This document shows, in pieces, positions 36,101 to 44,472 of a DNA stretch of 64,000 nucleotides. How positions within the stretch are numbered: position 1 is the first letter of the stretch; the number at the start of each line of letters is the position of its first letter. The position numbers and the translations under genes were made by a program. The stretch comes from Chlamydiota bacterium (lineage in GTDB: Bacteria; Chlamydiota; Chlamydiia; Chlamydiales; Rhabdochlamydiaceae). The DNA lies in NCBI GenBank assembly GCA_022614855.1, contig JAKEHU010000036.1:18737-82736 (forward strand), in the 5' to 3' direction. Below the pieces are notes generated by a model. The model ran no database searches. It was not told the DNA's origin and worked only from the letters and a program-made list of their open reading frames with translations.

Positions 36101-37107
36101 GAAAATTGGGTAAGGGGTGTTGCAATTTCCCCTACAATCATCATCTCTGGATTTTTTTGCGGATGAATGGTGAGATTTCCCTTCAAATGGGCAGCTTTCC
36201 AAAAATCTTTGAATTGAATTTCCCCTTCTAAAACTGCGACTTCTGCTTTTACATTTGAAAGAAAAATTGTAGGATCCATCTGTTTATTATCGAAAGGTCT
36301 TTGGCATATTGCCGCACCTTGCACTTGATCTGCTTTGATAAAAAAATTTTGATCTGGCCAATTGAGTGAAAAATTCTTTAATTGAAATCGCGAGGAGATC
36401 GTTTCAATAAATTTCGCCTTCATATCGCAAACGATTTTGCAATCAAATTGTATTTGACCATCTAGCTCTCCCTGAATGGGAAATCTCATGAGAGATTGCA
36501 TTGTTTTGATTTCAATTTCACTGGCTTTAATATCTGCACAAATCTTTCCCTCTTTTTTGGAAAATTGTGCCATTAAAAAAGGAAGATTCATCAAATTTGG
36601 GTCTCGAGAAACAGAGAGAATTCCCAAAATATCTGACTGGACATTCGGTGCAAAGGTAAAGTAATACCGGTTTGAATTGGTTTGAGCGACACCATTTTCA
36701 ATGAGAAGAGATGGCTTATAAAAGGAAACAGGAATGAAAAAAGGTGAAAAGGATTCATAGCGAATCTCATTTTCTTTTCCATAAAATGTCAATTGAGGAT
36801 GAACAAAGCGAAAGGTTGGTTCAAATTGCATTTTTTTCCAATTTAAGGAAAATTCCATCTCTAAAAAGTCCAAGGTCAAATCATAGCTTTTGTCCTGCAT
36901 ATGAATGGCTGAAATAATCCCTTTTTTGCCCTTCCAGCTCACCCTTTCATAGATATATTTATGTTCACTCGTTTTGGGAAAAAGAGAAGAGAGGTATAGA
37001 TCTGCCCCCTTTACAAGAATTGTCTTTCGAAAGAGGAAAACCAAGGAAAAAAAAACGAGTAATCCAATTGAGAAAAAAAGGAAAATCTTCTTAAAAAAAG
37101 AGATCAT
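33082..37107 (-). CDS. Very large membrane-anchored protein, AsmA/TamB-like architecture
   Basis: A 1341-residue protein with one N-terminal membrane anchor (about 5-25) followed by a long, beta-strand-rich region with repeated amphipathic strands and no cysteines to speak of. That design resembles AsmA/TamB/YhdP proteins, which bridge the periplasm for lipid transport or outer-membrane assembly. The assignment rests on architecture, not on a definite motif. Its ATG overlaps the gcsH stop (ATGA), and the ComF-like gene starts within its end, so it is in a minus-strand operon. Chlamydiae have a large conserved inner-membrane protein of this type, but I cannot name the orthologue. Confidence 0.7.
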   Translation of the reverse strand: MISFFKKIFLFFSIGLLVFFSLVFLFRKTILVKGADLYLSSLFPKTSEHKYIYERVSWKGKKGIISAIHMQDKSYDLTLDFLEMEFSLNWKKMQFEPTFRFVHPQLTFYGKENEIRYESFSPFFIPVSFYKPSLLIENGVAQTNSNRYYFTFAPNVQSDILGILSVSRDPNLMNLPFLMAQFSKKEGKICADIKASEIEIKTMQSLMRFPIQGELDGQIQFDCKIVCDMKAKFIETISSRFQLKNFSLNWPDQNFFIKADQVQGAAICQRPFDNKQMDPTIFLSNVKAEVAVLEGEIQFKDFWKAAHLKGNLTIHPQKNPEMMIVGEIATPLTQFSLNIQGSGAMHEDGSFWVDLASELSDKNGRQFTSVFSFCRPEKNSLVVQADFKDLLAEQFLIFQTLFQPLYPDLEELEMARGKCSAKLTGWWKKGEFSHLDIQEASGEKIRLMFRKLEKMVDIHRFKISGKISPSLEKVGEFTLEMIAPLNQTLSLIDSSFAESFKTDLPYGLTMQMKLKKENFEYAGSIQFPEISDNLQFGLQSKTIFPEKWSEVIDFWFRSPSLTKTIYHPLLNFFVGGQPLIQDGEVDLFGTFDGKQLQIALQSDFLHLENDQFGLSIANLGEKDPMLLKNEGRAKCIFFPSLKKWEVEIPLKKVKFIEKKHALQLENLTGNLLMQIDSANGLLSGTFACEKVGVSGNLFLENCTFTPKINLLSGEVECKKIQGSLFGNPSYQTFGEISFGSTKNWEIRALLKKGDQSLMESNWVASEDFTTLQGVTSLSTPLPIHGSFKTKGSFSSGLFSFEVEGQKVHLFENPLKKFYLSGRKAKDRMIFDQVQINDALLKMALQFNQGQSTFAESELNVGGLSISSQGTIDFDPNHFFLKLELSSLFRTSFPFPFEIKSDKPIRIAYSPEVGLAIGDFLLSFENSYLQMDHLEYVHQSKLWHGRNGKLFLSSPFIKNISEKQTIPPFLKNIPSSGEGFEADFLCGLEKGLFKVAGFLPQTSLNFELFMEDLFSANIPKGKLVLSDKDRDEKIKVYFDLEQGSQLILDTVEGKIKGVEFQLKKKLEEKDKMLFSGKIRGEIAKIGSIFSPDLASYWNFLSEGFEMNGEWIAYSSGNLEFLGKLRGQNCGVQGFGISKVEMDIHLQKEKILCSNILIKDDAINVKMSEIFLVKIQERGWFFEMEQMVVKSFNPSLLTRLQGAESSLKPYMVKKGEFQKCQGKLGDVKTWTGQGFFQFAFSNKPAHLSKEMDHELIPPSGELRCQFLDGKCLITHLGSMESANGKYLYSLESDHTSYLDFDGNLHLFLKTGKRKGDEDSPLSLSIQGNIEMPKFILNDNTSSN

Positions 37108-37469
37108 GGTGTTTTTGTGAATTCTGCATATTTTTCAAAGTTCAATAAGAGCTGCAATTGACTTAAATCTGCAAGATGAATTTTAAAAAGCCACCCTTGC
37201 CCTTCTGGATCTTTACTGATTAATGACGGATCTTCTAATAACTTTTTATTCACTTCTAAAATTTTTCCTGAGACAGGAGAATAGATATCTACAGCAGCTT
37301 TTGTCGATTCTAAAACGGCAACTTCTTCACCAGCAGTAACTTTTTTGCCAATGATAGGTAGCTGGGCAAATACAATTTCACCCAATTCCTTTTGAGCAAA
37401 CGCAGTAATGCCAACAATGCCAAATTGTTTATCTACTTTAATCCATTCATGGGTTTCAGAATATTTCAT
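37104..37469 (-). CDS. gcsH: Glycine cleavage system H protein-like lipoyl carrier
   Basis: Small lipoyl-domain protein of about 121 residues. The start ATG 37469 (MKYSETHEWI) follows AAGGAA; the longer frame to 37502 is not needed. The lipoyl-lysine site is in LESTKAAVDIYSPVSG, and the C-terminal DPEGQGWLFKI matches the H-protein family. Chlamydiae keep gcsH (CT282) without the rest of the glycine cleavage system, so it may carry lipoate for other enzymes; lplA lies about 7 kb away here. Confidence 0.93.
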   Translation of the reverse strand: MKYSETHEWIKVDKQFGIVGITAFAQKELGEIVFAQLPIIGKKVTAGEEVAVLESTKAAVDIYSPVSGKILEVNKKLLEDPSLISKDPEGQGWLFKIHLADLSQLQLLLNFEKYAEFTKTP

Positions 37470-37471
37470 TT

Positions 37472-38143
37472 TTATTCCTTCTGTAGAAAAAGGCTTGCCC
37501 AATAATGGGGTTCATGTTGAAGCATAAAGTATTTTGAAGAAAAGGTAAAATGGTTCGCCTCTTCTTGAAACAAATTAAATCTATAAGAAAATCCCAACCG
37601 ATTAAAACTAGAAGGATCGTAGCCAAAGAGAATTTCAGATGGGATGAATGTTGAAATAAAGTAATTCCTTCTATGAAACTCAGATCTTATCTCAATGCAA
37701 TTTGGCTCTGCAACGGGGTGCGCATCTTCCGTTCTAAAATGGGTCATTTCTCTTGAATAGATTCCATCAACCGGTTCTAAAGTGATGACAAATTGATGGC
37801 AAAATTTGGTCAATAATTTCGCCTCTTTTAAATCTCTTGTATCAAAATAGAGCTCTATGCTGTCACCTGCTCGAAAATTTGGGAAAAAACTCTGTTGAAA
37901 AGGCTTATCTACATAGGCCTGAAATAGTACCCCCTCTTCATTCCAAGCTAAAAAAGCCTCTATGAAATTTTTCTCTCCGAGAATTTTAGAAAACTCAGGT
38001 AATCTAAATTCTCTTCCCAATTTGGATTCAAGATCAATCTCCTTGATGTAGTGTATATCAAGAGAAAATTGAAAAAAATCCGCTGGAATTAAAGGAGGAG
38101 TTTCTTCTTGCAATAATTCCAAAATATTTTCTGTTTTCATCAA
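37472..38143 (-). CDS. CBM9/DOMON-like fold protein of unknown function
   Basis: A 223-residue soluble protein. The stretch FRAGDSIELYFDTRD (about 110-125) followed by LTKFCHQFVITLEP is characteristic of the carbohydrate-binding module 9-like sandwich fold. No signal peptide is visible. The stop is 2 bp from the gcsH start, and the gene begins 8 bp after the symporter stop, giving an operon symporter-CBM9-gcsH-AsmA-like-comF-lipoprotein. Its binding partner is unknown. Confidence 0.7.
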   Translation of the reverse strand: MMKTENILELLQEETPPLIPADFFQFSLDIHYIKEIDLESKLGREFRLPEFSKILGEKNFIEAFLAWNEEGVLFQAYVDKPFQQSFFPNFRAGDSIELYFDTRDLKEAKLLTKFCHQFVITLEPVDGIYSREMTHFRTEDAHPVAEPNCIEIRSEFHRRNYFISTFIPSEILFGYDPSSFNRLGFSYRFNLFQEEANHFTFSSKYFMLQHEPHYWASLFLQKE

Positions 38144-38150
38144 ACCTATT

Positions 38151-39581
38151 CTAAAGTTTTACTGGTTTTTTTGTTATTGACCAAGGCAAATAACGGCGTC
38201 CTAAAGAAATTCCTATATAGATGAATAGTGAAAAACTCGCACCAAAAGTAGCTGCAGAAAACAAGAGATCTTCATAATTTTGGATGGGATGATAGAGAAT
38301 GAATCCTCCCCAAGAAATGAGACCACCAAATAAAGATCCCCAAGCAGATATGCTATTTGCTCCTTTCCAGAAAAGTGCAGCTGAAACAGGAATTAAGATG
38401 GCGACAAAAAGGGTTGCCCCTGAATGGACCATCAGATGGTAAATTGTCTGACCGCTTAAAGCCAAAATAAATGCCACAAGTGCAATGATCACATTTACTA
38501 TACGAAGCAGCCGTATTTTTGATTTTTCATCTTTAAAAGACCAGATTTTAAGGAGAATGTTATTCGAGACAAGAGAGGTTCCTGCAAGCAAATAACCATC
38601 TGCCGTACTCATGATAGCTGAGAGAAGTCCACAAGCAAATAGTGCAAAGGCAATTGGCGATAGGTACTCTTTTGCAAGATATGGAATGAGTTGTTCGGGG
38701 TTCTCAAGATTGGGTAGGATATAGCGGCCCGCAATTCCCACAAAGAGGGGAACCAGTCCAAGGAGCATATAAATCCCTCCTCCGACAATGGCACTATAGC
38801 GAGCTACAAAAGGAGATCTACTCGCAATAGACCTCTGGATCAAATCTTGTCCCATGATGGCTCCAAGACCTGTCATAAAAATGCGTCCAAGATAAGATAG
38901 CCAATAAAATGAGGGACTCTTTTGTGGAAGAAGTGATGAAAATTCATGAGAGAAAACACGAAAAACTTCATTGAGTTGAGGTACCTCTTTTAGACAAATA
39001 AAAAGAACCATCATCAGCCCAATGATAATTAAAAAAAGTTGGATAAAGTCCGTCAATGTCACCGCCCAAATTCCTCCTGATACGGTATAAATCACGACGA
39101 TTAAAGAGCCGATAAAAATTCCAATTTCTGGGCTGACTCCTGGAAAAACAATGTGAAAAACGTACCCCATAGCAACCATTTGCGATGCTAACGTTCCGAT
39201 ATAAAAAGGAATCATTAAAAAGGTAGAAATCTTCTCAAAAAGAGGCCCATAAGTATTGTGCAATAAGTCTGAAATGGTGATCAAATGGAGTCGATGAAAG
39301 GGAGCCGCAAAAAAAAGTCCAGCGATGATTAAAGCAAGTGTGCATCCAAAAGGGTCAGCAATCACCCCATAAAATCCTTGGGAATAAACTGTTCCTGAAA
39401 CTCCCATACATGAACCAGCACCAAACCAGGTTGCTACAATAGTTGGCACCACCAGATAAAAAGGCATGCGACGTCCGGCAACTAAATATTCCTCCATCGT
39501 TTTAACGCGCCGACCTGATAAATAGCCGATAAAAATCATTAAAAAAAGATACAAGCTAATTACAAGGACAAATACAACCAC
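38151..39581 (-). CDS. Sodium:solute symporter (SSS family)
   Basis: A 476-residue protein with about 13 membrane segments and the SSS family features: an N-terminal YLVAGRRMPFY region, WFGAGSCMG, DPFGCTLALI and the GLLSAIMSTADGYLLAGTSLVSNNI segment that carries the sodium site. It imports a small solute (amino acid, sugar or vitamin) with Na+; the substrate cannot be told from sequence. The start is a GTG. The hairpin at 39602-39678 lies just upstream. Confidence 0.88.
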   Translation of the reverse strand: MVVFVLVISLYLFLMIFIGYLSGRRVKTMEEYLVAGRRMPFYLVVPTIVATWFGAGSCMGVSGTVYSQGFYGVIADPFGCTLALIIAGLFFAAPFHRLHLITISDLLHNTYGPLFEKISTFLMIPFYIGTLASQMVAMGYVFHIVFPGVSPEIGIFIGSLIVVIYTVSGGIWAVTLTDFIQLFLIIIGLMMVLFICLKEVPQLNEVFRVFSHEFSSLLPQKSPSFYWLSYLGRIFMTGLGAIMGQDLIQRSIASRSPFVARYSAIVGGGIYMLLGLVPLFVGIAGRYILPNLENPEQLIPYLAKEYLSPIAFALFACGLLSAIMSTADGYLLAGTSLVSNNILLKIWSFKDEKSKIRLLRIVNVIIALVAFILALSGQTIYHLMVHSGATLFVAILIPVSAALFWKGANSISAWGSLFGGLISWGGFILYHPIQNYEDLLFSAATFGASFSLFIYIGISLGRRYLPWSITKKPVKL

Positions 39582-39601
39582 AAATCAATGTCTCTTTTTA
39601 T

Positions 39602-39678
39602 TAGACCTCTTGCGTAACTAAACAAAATGAATAAACTGGTTCTTTTTATCCATTCTGTTTAGTTACGCAAGAGGTCTA
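39602..39678. mobile_element. MITE-like hairpin with 28-bp inverted arms
   Basis: TAGACCTCTTGCGTAACTAA... at the left and its inverse at the right with one mismatch, separated by a spacer of about 20 bases. The ends resemble IS5-type termini (GAGACCTxTTGCxxAA) from memory, so it may be an internally deleted insertion sequence. It has no coding capacity. It lies between the symporter and PpiD-like genes. Confidence 0.6.
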
Positions 39679-39697
39679 TTGGAAGAAAAATTTTACT

Positions 39698-39799
39698 AAT
39701 CTGAGTTTTGCGTTGACTAGCTAGGGATGGGCAGTGATCTTGGAAAAATGGGCAAAAAACGCGAGAAAGTTCTATTGAAATAAACTCAAAACTCAGGTT
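39698..39799. repeat. Imperfect palindrome of about 100 bp
   Basis: AATCTGAGTTTTG at the left and CAAAACTCAGGTT at the right form a 13-bp inverted repeat with one mismatch, next to the PpiD-like stop. It is shorter than the 160-bp elements. It may be a decayed relative. Confidence 0.5.
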
Positions 39800-39800
39800 A

Positions 39801-42089
39801 TTAAAACTGAATAGCATGAATAGCTTTTTTCTCATCTAACAGATCTAAAATATCTTTCATTAAACATCTCTGTGCATCAATCGACAATTTTTCTTGCACT
39901 TTCATTAAATCTTCGTGAGCAAAGTTAGAATCATGAGATCTCGATACCAGTTTGAAAAAACAGGGGTTTTCAGAAGTGAAATTGGCCAAATTAGACCAAC
40001 TTCCCTCTTCCATTTGAAAGGCTAAGTGATAGGAAGGAGCCATTTTGTCATTTCGAATAACTGTTTTAGCTGTCTTTACTAATTTCCATTGTTGATTAAA
40101 AGCAGCCATCCCTTCCCCTTGAATGAGCTGTTTTTCATCTACTCCCGCAATGAGTGCTTCTTTTGTTTTCTGCATATGCCTACAAAAGCGATGTTTCGCA
40201 TATTCATCCAAGGAGATGCCCCCACTATTGTTAATTTCGTTTGCACAATGGGTTTCTATCGATTTTAACACATCTCGATAAAGAAGTGAACCAACTGCAT
40301 CTTTTACCTCTTCAAGAGGCTTCCAAGATCCATCATCCATTTGAAATTTTTCTCCATCCTTTTTTCGTAAAAGAGGATAAGTCGCTTCAAAATGTTGATC
40401 CAATAACATTGCAAGAATTCCCTTTTCCTTGGCCTCTGCAAAAGAACAGATATTTTTTTCTTTTGTCTGTTCGATGACTTTAATTCGGTAAAATATTTTT
40501 TCATCTACAGTAAATCGAGAGAGAAAGGGATCATTTTTTTCTAGTAAAGCCAAAAATTCATTACTGTCGATATTCGCTCCTAAAAATTCCTCTTGCCCCC
40601 TTAGAGAAATCCCTACTTTGACTTGATTGGGTTTTATTTTTCCAAGCTCCTGATCAATCCATTCAGGATGCTCTTCCACAATTTGCAACCTTGCAAACTG
40701 ATCGATCTTTAATCTTGTCTCTGTGTCTATTTTTTCAAGAGCTTGTCTAATATCCTCTTTTGTTTTTCCCTTTTCAAGGGTAAGAACTGGAAAATTTTTT
40801 ATCAGAACCTGAAAATGGGTCTCCTGCATCTCCCATTCCCATGTCTCTTTTAATGAAACCTGCTCAGCAATTTCCTCTTTTGTCACTTTTGAAAATTCCA
40901 GCACAAAATGTTTTTGAACGAGCTCAGGATAATGTTTCTCAATTTTTTCTATGGGGGAAAAAACCTCTGGAAATTCTAATAATTTTTCCCCTTTTTCCCT
41001 TTCAGCAGTTGCATCGAGATAGAGTTCCAGCTGCAAAAGATCATGAAAATTAGAAAGAGTAAGAGATTTGGGCAATTCATAAAGGTGAATTTCTGCTTCT
41101 TCCCTTGAAAATTGGTAGAATTGATTTAAGGTTAAAGGGTCTAAAAAAACCCCCTCTCCGGTTTCATAAAACAGCCTTCTAAAATAGAGAATCTTTTGCC
41201 AGATTTTGATCGCTTTTTCCTCATCGATTCCCAGCTTTTTGATCCCTTGAAAAAGGTATTGTTTTGCCTCATCAAGGCTAATCTCTCTTTCAGAGATCTG
41301 TTTTTGCAGTGCCTTTTGTGCTTGCAATATGAGCTCTGCTTTTGCTTCTTCTAAAGAGACAAAATATCCCTTTTGCTGAGCAAGAATGGCAGCATTGAAG
41401 ATAAACTGGCCGAGAATTTGCAAGAATCTTGGACCCAACCAATCTCCCAAAGAGCGAAACCCAAATAAGGAAAGGTCGCTTTGGATAAAATGAGGGTCTG
41501 GCTTTATCCAGGAATACTGGTTCATCTGATAGAGGAGAACCTGTTTGAGCATATAAGCTGGAAACCTGCTTTGCGCCAAATAAAGCTTACACAAAAGATT
41601 GAAGTGAGAAATGTTCACCTCTTTTTCTGTCTCCTTTAACTCTTGGATCAATTTGGTTAACTCAGGATGGAATCGCTGCCAAACCGAATTTGCGCTGATA
41701 AAAGGGGCACTTGGATGAGCATAGGGAGTAAAATACTTAGCTTTTTTGATCCTCTCCTCGATTTCTGGTCGAATCCATTCAAAATATCTCTCTGCAAGCA
41801 TAGAGGCTAGACTAGACGAGATAAAATCATGTTCAATGACACTATCACCCAATAGAATCAATCGATTTTCCTGATCATTTTCCGTAGATTTAAGCAAATG
41901 GATCATCTGGTCTAAATCGCGCCGCGTCATGACAGATCCATCAATCGCAGGACCAATTGGCTGATCTGGAATTTCCTCTTCTACATTTAAAAACGTGCTA
42001 AAAGTACCAAAAAAGGAAAAGGAGATGACTACCAGAATGGTAACAATGACGAAAAAAAACTTTTGATATCGGCGAAGGAACTGAAGCAT
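39801..42089 (-). CDS. PpiD/SurA-like periplasmic folding factor, membrane-anchored
   Basis: The N-terminus (RRYQKFFFVIVTILVVISFSFFG) is the single anchor typical of PpiD, followed by a SurA-N-like helical region and a long periplasmic part, 762 residues in all, similar in length to PpiD (about 620) and larger. A clear parvulin signature is not obvious, so it may be a chaperone without isomerase activity. It would assist folding of exported or outer-membrane proteins. It is divergent from the Inc-like gene at 42209. Identification rests on the N-terminal domain layout. Confidence 0.7.
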   Translation of the reverse strand: MLQFLRRYQKFFFVIVTILVVISFSFFGTFSTFLNVEEEIPDQPIGPAIDGSVMTRRDLDQMIHLLKSTENDQENRLILLGDSVIEHDFISSSLASMLAERYFEWIRPEIEERIKKAKYFTPYAHPSAPFISANSVWQRFHPELTKLIQELKETEKEVNISHFNLLCKLYLAQSRFPAYMLKQVLLYQMNQYSWIKPDPHFIQSDLSLFGFRSLGDWLGPRFLQILGQFIFNAAILAQQKGYFVSLEEAKAELILQAQKALQKQISEREISLDEAKQYLFQGIKKLGIDEEKAIKIWQKILYFRRLFYETGEGVFLDPLTLNQFYQFSREEAEIHLYELPKSLTLSNFHDLLQLELYLDATAEREKGEKLLEFPEVFSPIEKIEKHYPELVQKHFVLEFSKVTKEEIAEQVSLKETWEWEMQETHFQVLIKNFPVLTLEKGKTKEDIRQALEKIDTETRLKIDQFARLQIVEEHPEWIDQELGKIKPNQVKVGISLRGQEEFLGANIDSNEFLALLEKNDPFLSRFTVDEKIFYRIKVIEQTKEKNICSFAEAKEKGILAMLLDQHFEATYPLLRKKDGEKFQMDDGSWKPLEEVKDAVGSLLYRDVLKSIETHCANEINNSGGISLDEYAKHRFCRHMQKTKEALIAGVDEKQLIQGEGMAAFNQQWKLVKTAKTVIRNDKMAPSYHLAFQMEEGSWSNLANFTSENPCFFKLVSRSHDSNFAHEDLMKVQEKLSIDAQRCLMKDILDLLDEKKAIHAIQF

Positions 42090-42208
42090 ATTCTTTTTAA
42101 AAATCCCTGATCATAGATGTTGGATAAATTATTTCCCAAGCCAAAAATCAAATCAAAATGAGATACTGTTTGCACAAATCTTTTAAATTTAAAAAAAATC
42201 TTACTCTT

Positions 42209-42817
42209 ATGAATATTCAATTTATTCTTTTATATAATCGTTATTATGTTTTACCAATAAAAAACTTTAATGCAAAAATTTTTAATCTCCCTACAAAATT
42301 AGAAAAAATATCCGATATCTATAACGCCTCACAACAGAAAAAAAATGGGGAAGTAAAAAATGGCAAAAATGCACATGTCAAGATTGAATTGCAAATAGAA
42401 ACGGAAAAACACATGGAAGAGGCAAAAGAATGCATTAACACGCTTAATAATAAAAAACCCAAATTAAAGGAAAATTATATAAATGCTGGAGCAGCTGCCA
42501 TAACTGTTCTTTTCACAGGAGCATTATTCATCACAGCAACTGCTTGGATAACGTTTAAAGTGGCAAATCGCATTTTAAAAATGAAACTCAAGGAGCCCTA
42601 TTCTTCAATCCTATCTTTTATGACCGCGGCTTATTTATGTTCATTAGTCGCCAATCCATTTTTTATCGCATTTAGATGGAATTGCATGATAAAAAATCAT
42701 TATTTTACGTCTTACAAAACAATCAATGAATTAATTGCAAAAATGGAAGGAACATGCAAGGTAAGGAAACTAGTAAGCCTTAGCAAAGATGACCTTACGC
42801 CTACTCGGTCTTCCTGA
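42209..42817 (+). CDS. Hypothetical protein with bilobed hydrophobic domain (Inc-like)
   Basis: About 202 residues from ATG 42209 (an earlier ATG at 42158 is in frame). A charged N-terminal half is followed by two membrane segments of about 22 residues (AAAITVLFTGALFITATAWI and SFMTAAYLCSLVANPFFIAF) separated by about 16 residues. This closely spaced pair is the hallmark of chlamydial inclusion-membrane (Inc) proteins. There is no sequence family to confirm it. The gene is convergent with proS and overlaps its 3' end by 48 bp. No Shine-Dalgarno sequence is evident, so the start is uncertain. Confidence 0.6.
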   Translation: MNIQFILLYNRYYVLPIKNFNAKIFNLPTKLEKISDIYNASQQKKNGEVKNGKNAHVKIELQIETEKHMEEAKECINTLNNKKPKLKENYINAGAAAITVLFTGALFITATAWITFKVANRILKMKLKEPYSSILSFMTAAYLCSLVANPFFIAFRWNCMIKNHYFTSYKTINELIAKMEGTCKVRKLVSLSKDDLTPTRSS

Positions 42818-44296
42818 AATCACACACTTTCCCTTTTCCTCAGTTGTATCGAAAGGGATGCAGCGAATAGTCACACCGAGATCTTCTTTCACTTTTTCCT
42901 CTATTTTGGGATCTTCACACCAATGGGCTAGGGCAAAGCCTCCATGAATCTCAGGATTTTCCTTATTTTGTGGGGTAAAGAAAGAGTAAAATTCTTCTTT
43001 TGTATCAATCTCTCGGATATTTTCTTCGCGAAAGGAAAGGGCTTTTTCATAGAGATTGGTTTGAATTTCTTCTAGAATTGCATCGACTTTTTGAATGAAT
43101 TCGCTTTTTTTCATCGCCTTTCCCTCTTTTACAGGAAAATCTCTGCGATAATAGGTTACTTCTCCCTGTGCAATATCTCTCGGCCCGATCTCTAATCGAA
43201 TCGGAACCCCTTTTTTGATCCAAGACCAGCTTTTTTCTCCACCTCGTAGTTCCCTCTCATCGATTTGTACAGAAAGTGGGCGATCTGCAAACTGCCTTTC
43301 CTTCAATTCTCCTTGCAATTTTCTGCAGAATTGCAAAACTTTTTCCTTTGTTTCTTCTTGATGAAGAATGGGAATGATCACAACATGCACAGGGGTAATT
43401 TGGGGAGGAAGGACGAGTCCATCATCATCGCTGTGAACCATGACCAGGGCTCCAACTAATCGAGTTGTACTTCCCCAAGAAGTGGTCCAGCAAAATTTCT
43501 CCTCTCCATCTTTATCTCGAAACTTAATATTGGATGCTTTAGAAAAGTTTTGACCGAGGAAATGGGAGGTTCCTCCTTGTAGAGCTTTTCGATCCTGCAT
43601 CATTCCCTCAATCGTAAAAGTAGAAACAGCTCCAGGAAATCGTTCGCTTTCCGTTTTTTCCCCTTTGATAAAAGGAATAGCGAGATATTCTTTCCCGATA
43701 TTAGCATAAACATCCAACATTTTTAATGTTTCTTCCATCGCCTCTTCCTTCGTAGCATGAGCTGTATGTCCTTCTTGCCAGAGGAACTCTGTGGTGCGCA
43801 AAAAAAGACGGGTGCGCATTTCCCATCTGACAATGTTTGCCCATTGGTTGAGTAAAAGGGGAAGATCTCGATAAGAATGGATCCACTTTGCGAAACACTC
43901 TCCAACCATCGTTTCAGAAGTGGGTCTCACAATCAAAGGTTCTTCAAGGGGAGCTGCAGGAACAAGTTTTCCCTCTTTATTGGTTTCAAGACGATGATGG
44001 GTTACGACAGCACATTCTTTTGCAAACCCCTCCACATGAGAGGCCTCTTTTTCTAAAAAACTCAGAGGAATGAATAGAGGAAAATAGGCATTTTGATGGC
44101 CTGTTTCTTTAAATGCTCGATCAAAAAGGAATTGGATTCGCTCCCAGATGGCGTAGCCCCACGGCTTAATGATCATGCATCCTTTCACAGGAGAATGTTC
44201 GGCAAGATCTGCCGCTCGAATTACCTCTAGATACCAATCAGGGTAATTTTCTTTTCTCGTCGGGGTAATTCCTGTTTTTGCTTTCGAAGAGGTCAT
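42770..44296 (-). CDS. proS: Prolyl-tRNA synthetase, archaeal/eukaryotic-like short type
   Basis: Charges tRNA-Pro. The 508 residues follow the type 3 layout: KGCMIIKPWGYAIWERIQ, class II motif 2 around RWEMRTRLFLRTTEFLWQEGHTAHA, motif 3 near ERELRGGEKSWSWIKKGVP, a HGTP anticodon domain and a C-terminal zinc-like domain ending in FAKAY. There is no editing insertion between motifs 2 and 3, unlike the longer bacterial type. The longest frame starts at a GTG (44299); I choose the adjacent ATG at 44296. Upstream is palindromic element C. Deleting it would place this ATG within a TGATG overlap with the lplA stop. Confidence 0.93.
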   Translation of the reverse strand: MTSSKAKTGITPTRKENYPDWYLEVIRAADLAEHSPVKGCMIIKPWGYAIWERIQFLFDRAFKETGHQNAYFPLFIPLSFLEKEASHVEGFAKECAVVTHHRLETNKEGKLVPAAPLEEPLIVRPTSETMVGECFAKWIHSYRDLPLLLNQWANIVRWEMRTRLFLRTTEFLWQEGHTAHATKEEAMEETLKMLDVYANIGKEYLAIPFIKGEKTESERFPGAVSTFTIEGMMQDRKALQGGTSHFLGQNFSKASNIKFRDKDGEEKFCWTTSWGSTTRLVGALVMVHSDDDGLVLPPQITPVHVVIIPILHQEETKEKVLQFCRKLQGELKERQFADRPLSVQIDERELRGGEKSWSWIKKGVPIRLEIGPRDIAQGEVTYYRRDFPVKEGKAMKKSEFIQKVDAILEEIQTNLYEKALSFREENIREIDTKEEFYSFFTPQNKENPEIHGGFALAHWCEDPKIEEKVKEDLGVTIRCIPFDTTEEKGKCVISGRPSRRKVIFAKAY

Positions 44297-44307
44297 CACA
44301 AGTTTTT

Positions 44308-44472
44308 AACTCACCTTACGCACAAAGAGAGGAACGAAGAAATGATAGATTTCGAAAAATCAAATGGGACGAAAAACGCAGACATATTTGAAAAAATATG
44401 GCGAGTATTTTTGGAACATTTGAGATTCGAAAGATTCATTTATTCATCCTCTCTGTGTGTGTAAGGTGAGTT
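44308..44472. repeat. Palindromic element, family C (165 bp), between proS and lplA
   Basis: AACTCACCTTACGCACAAAG at the left and the inverse GTGTGTAAGGTGAGTT at the right; pairing continues inward imperfectly (GAGAGGA, then AGATTTCGA/CGAATCT). T-runs flank both sides. It has the same length as family A but unrelated arms. The right arm encodes the last residues of lplA (SPYTHREDE) and its TAA stop. Joining the flanks gives AACTTGTGATGACC, where an lplA TGA would overlap the proS ATG. Confidence 0.85.
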
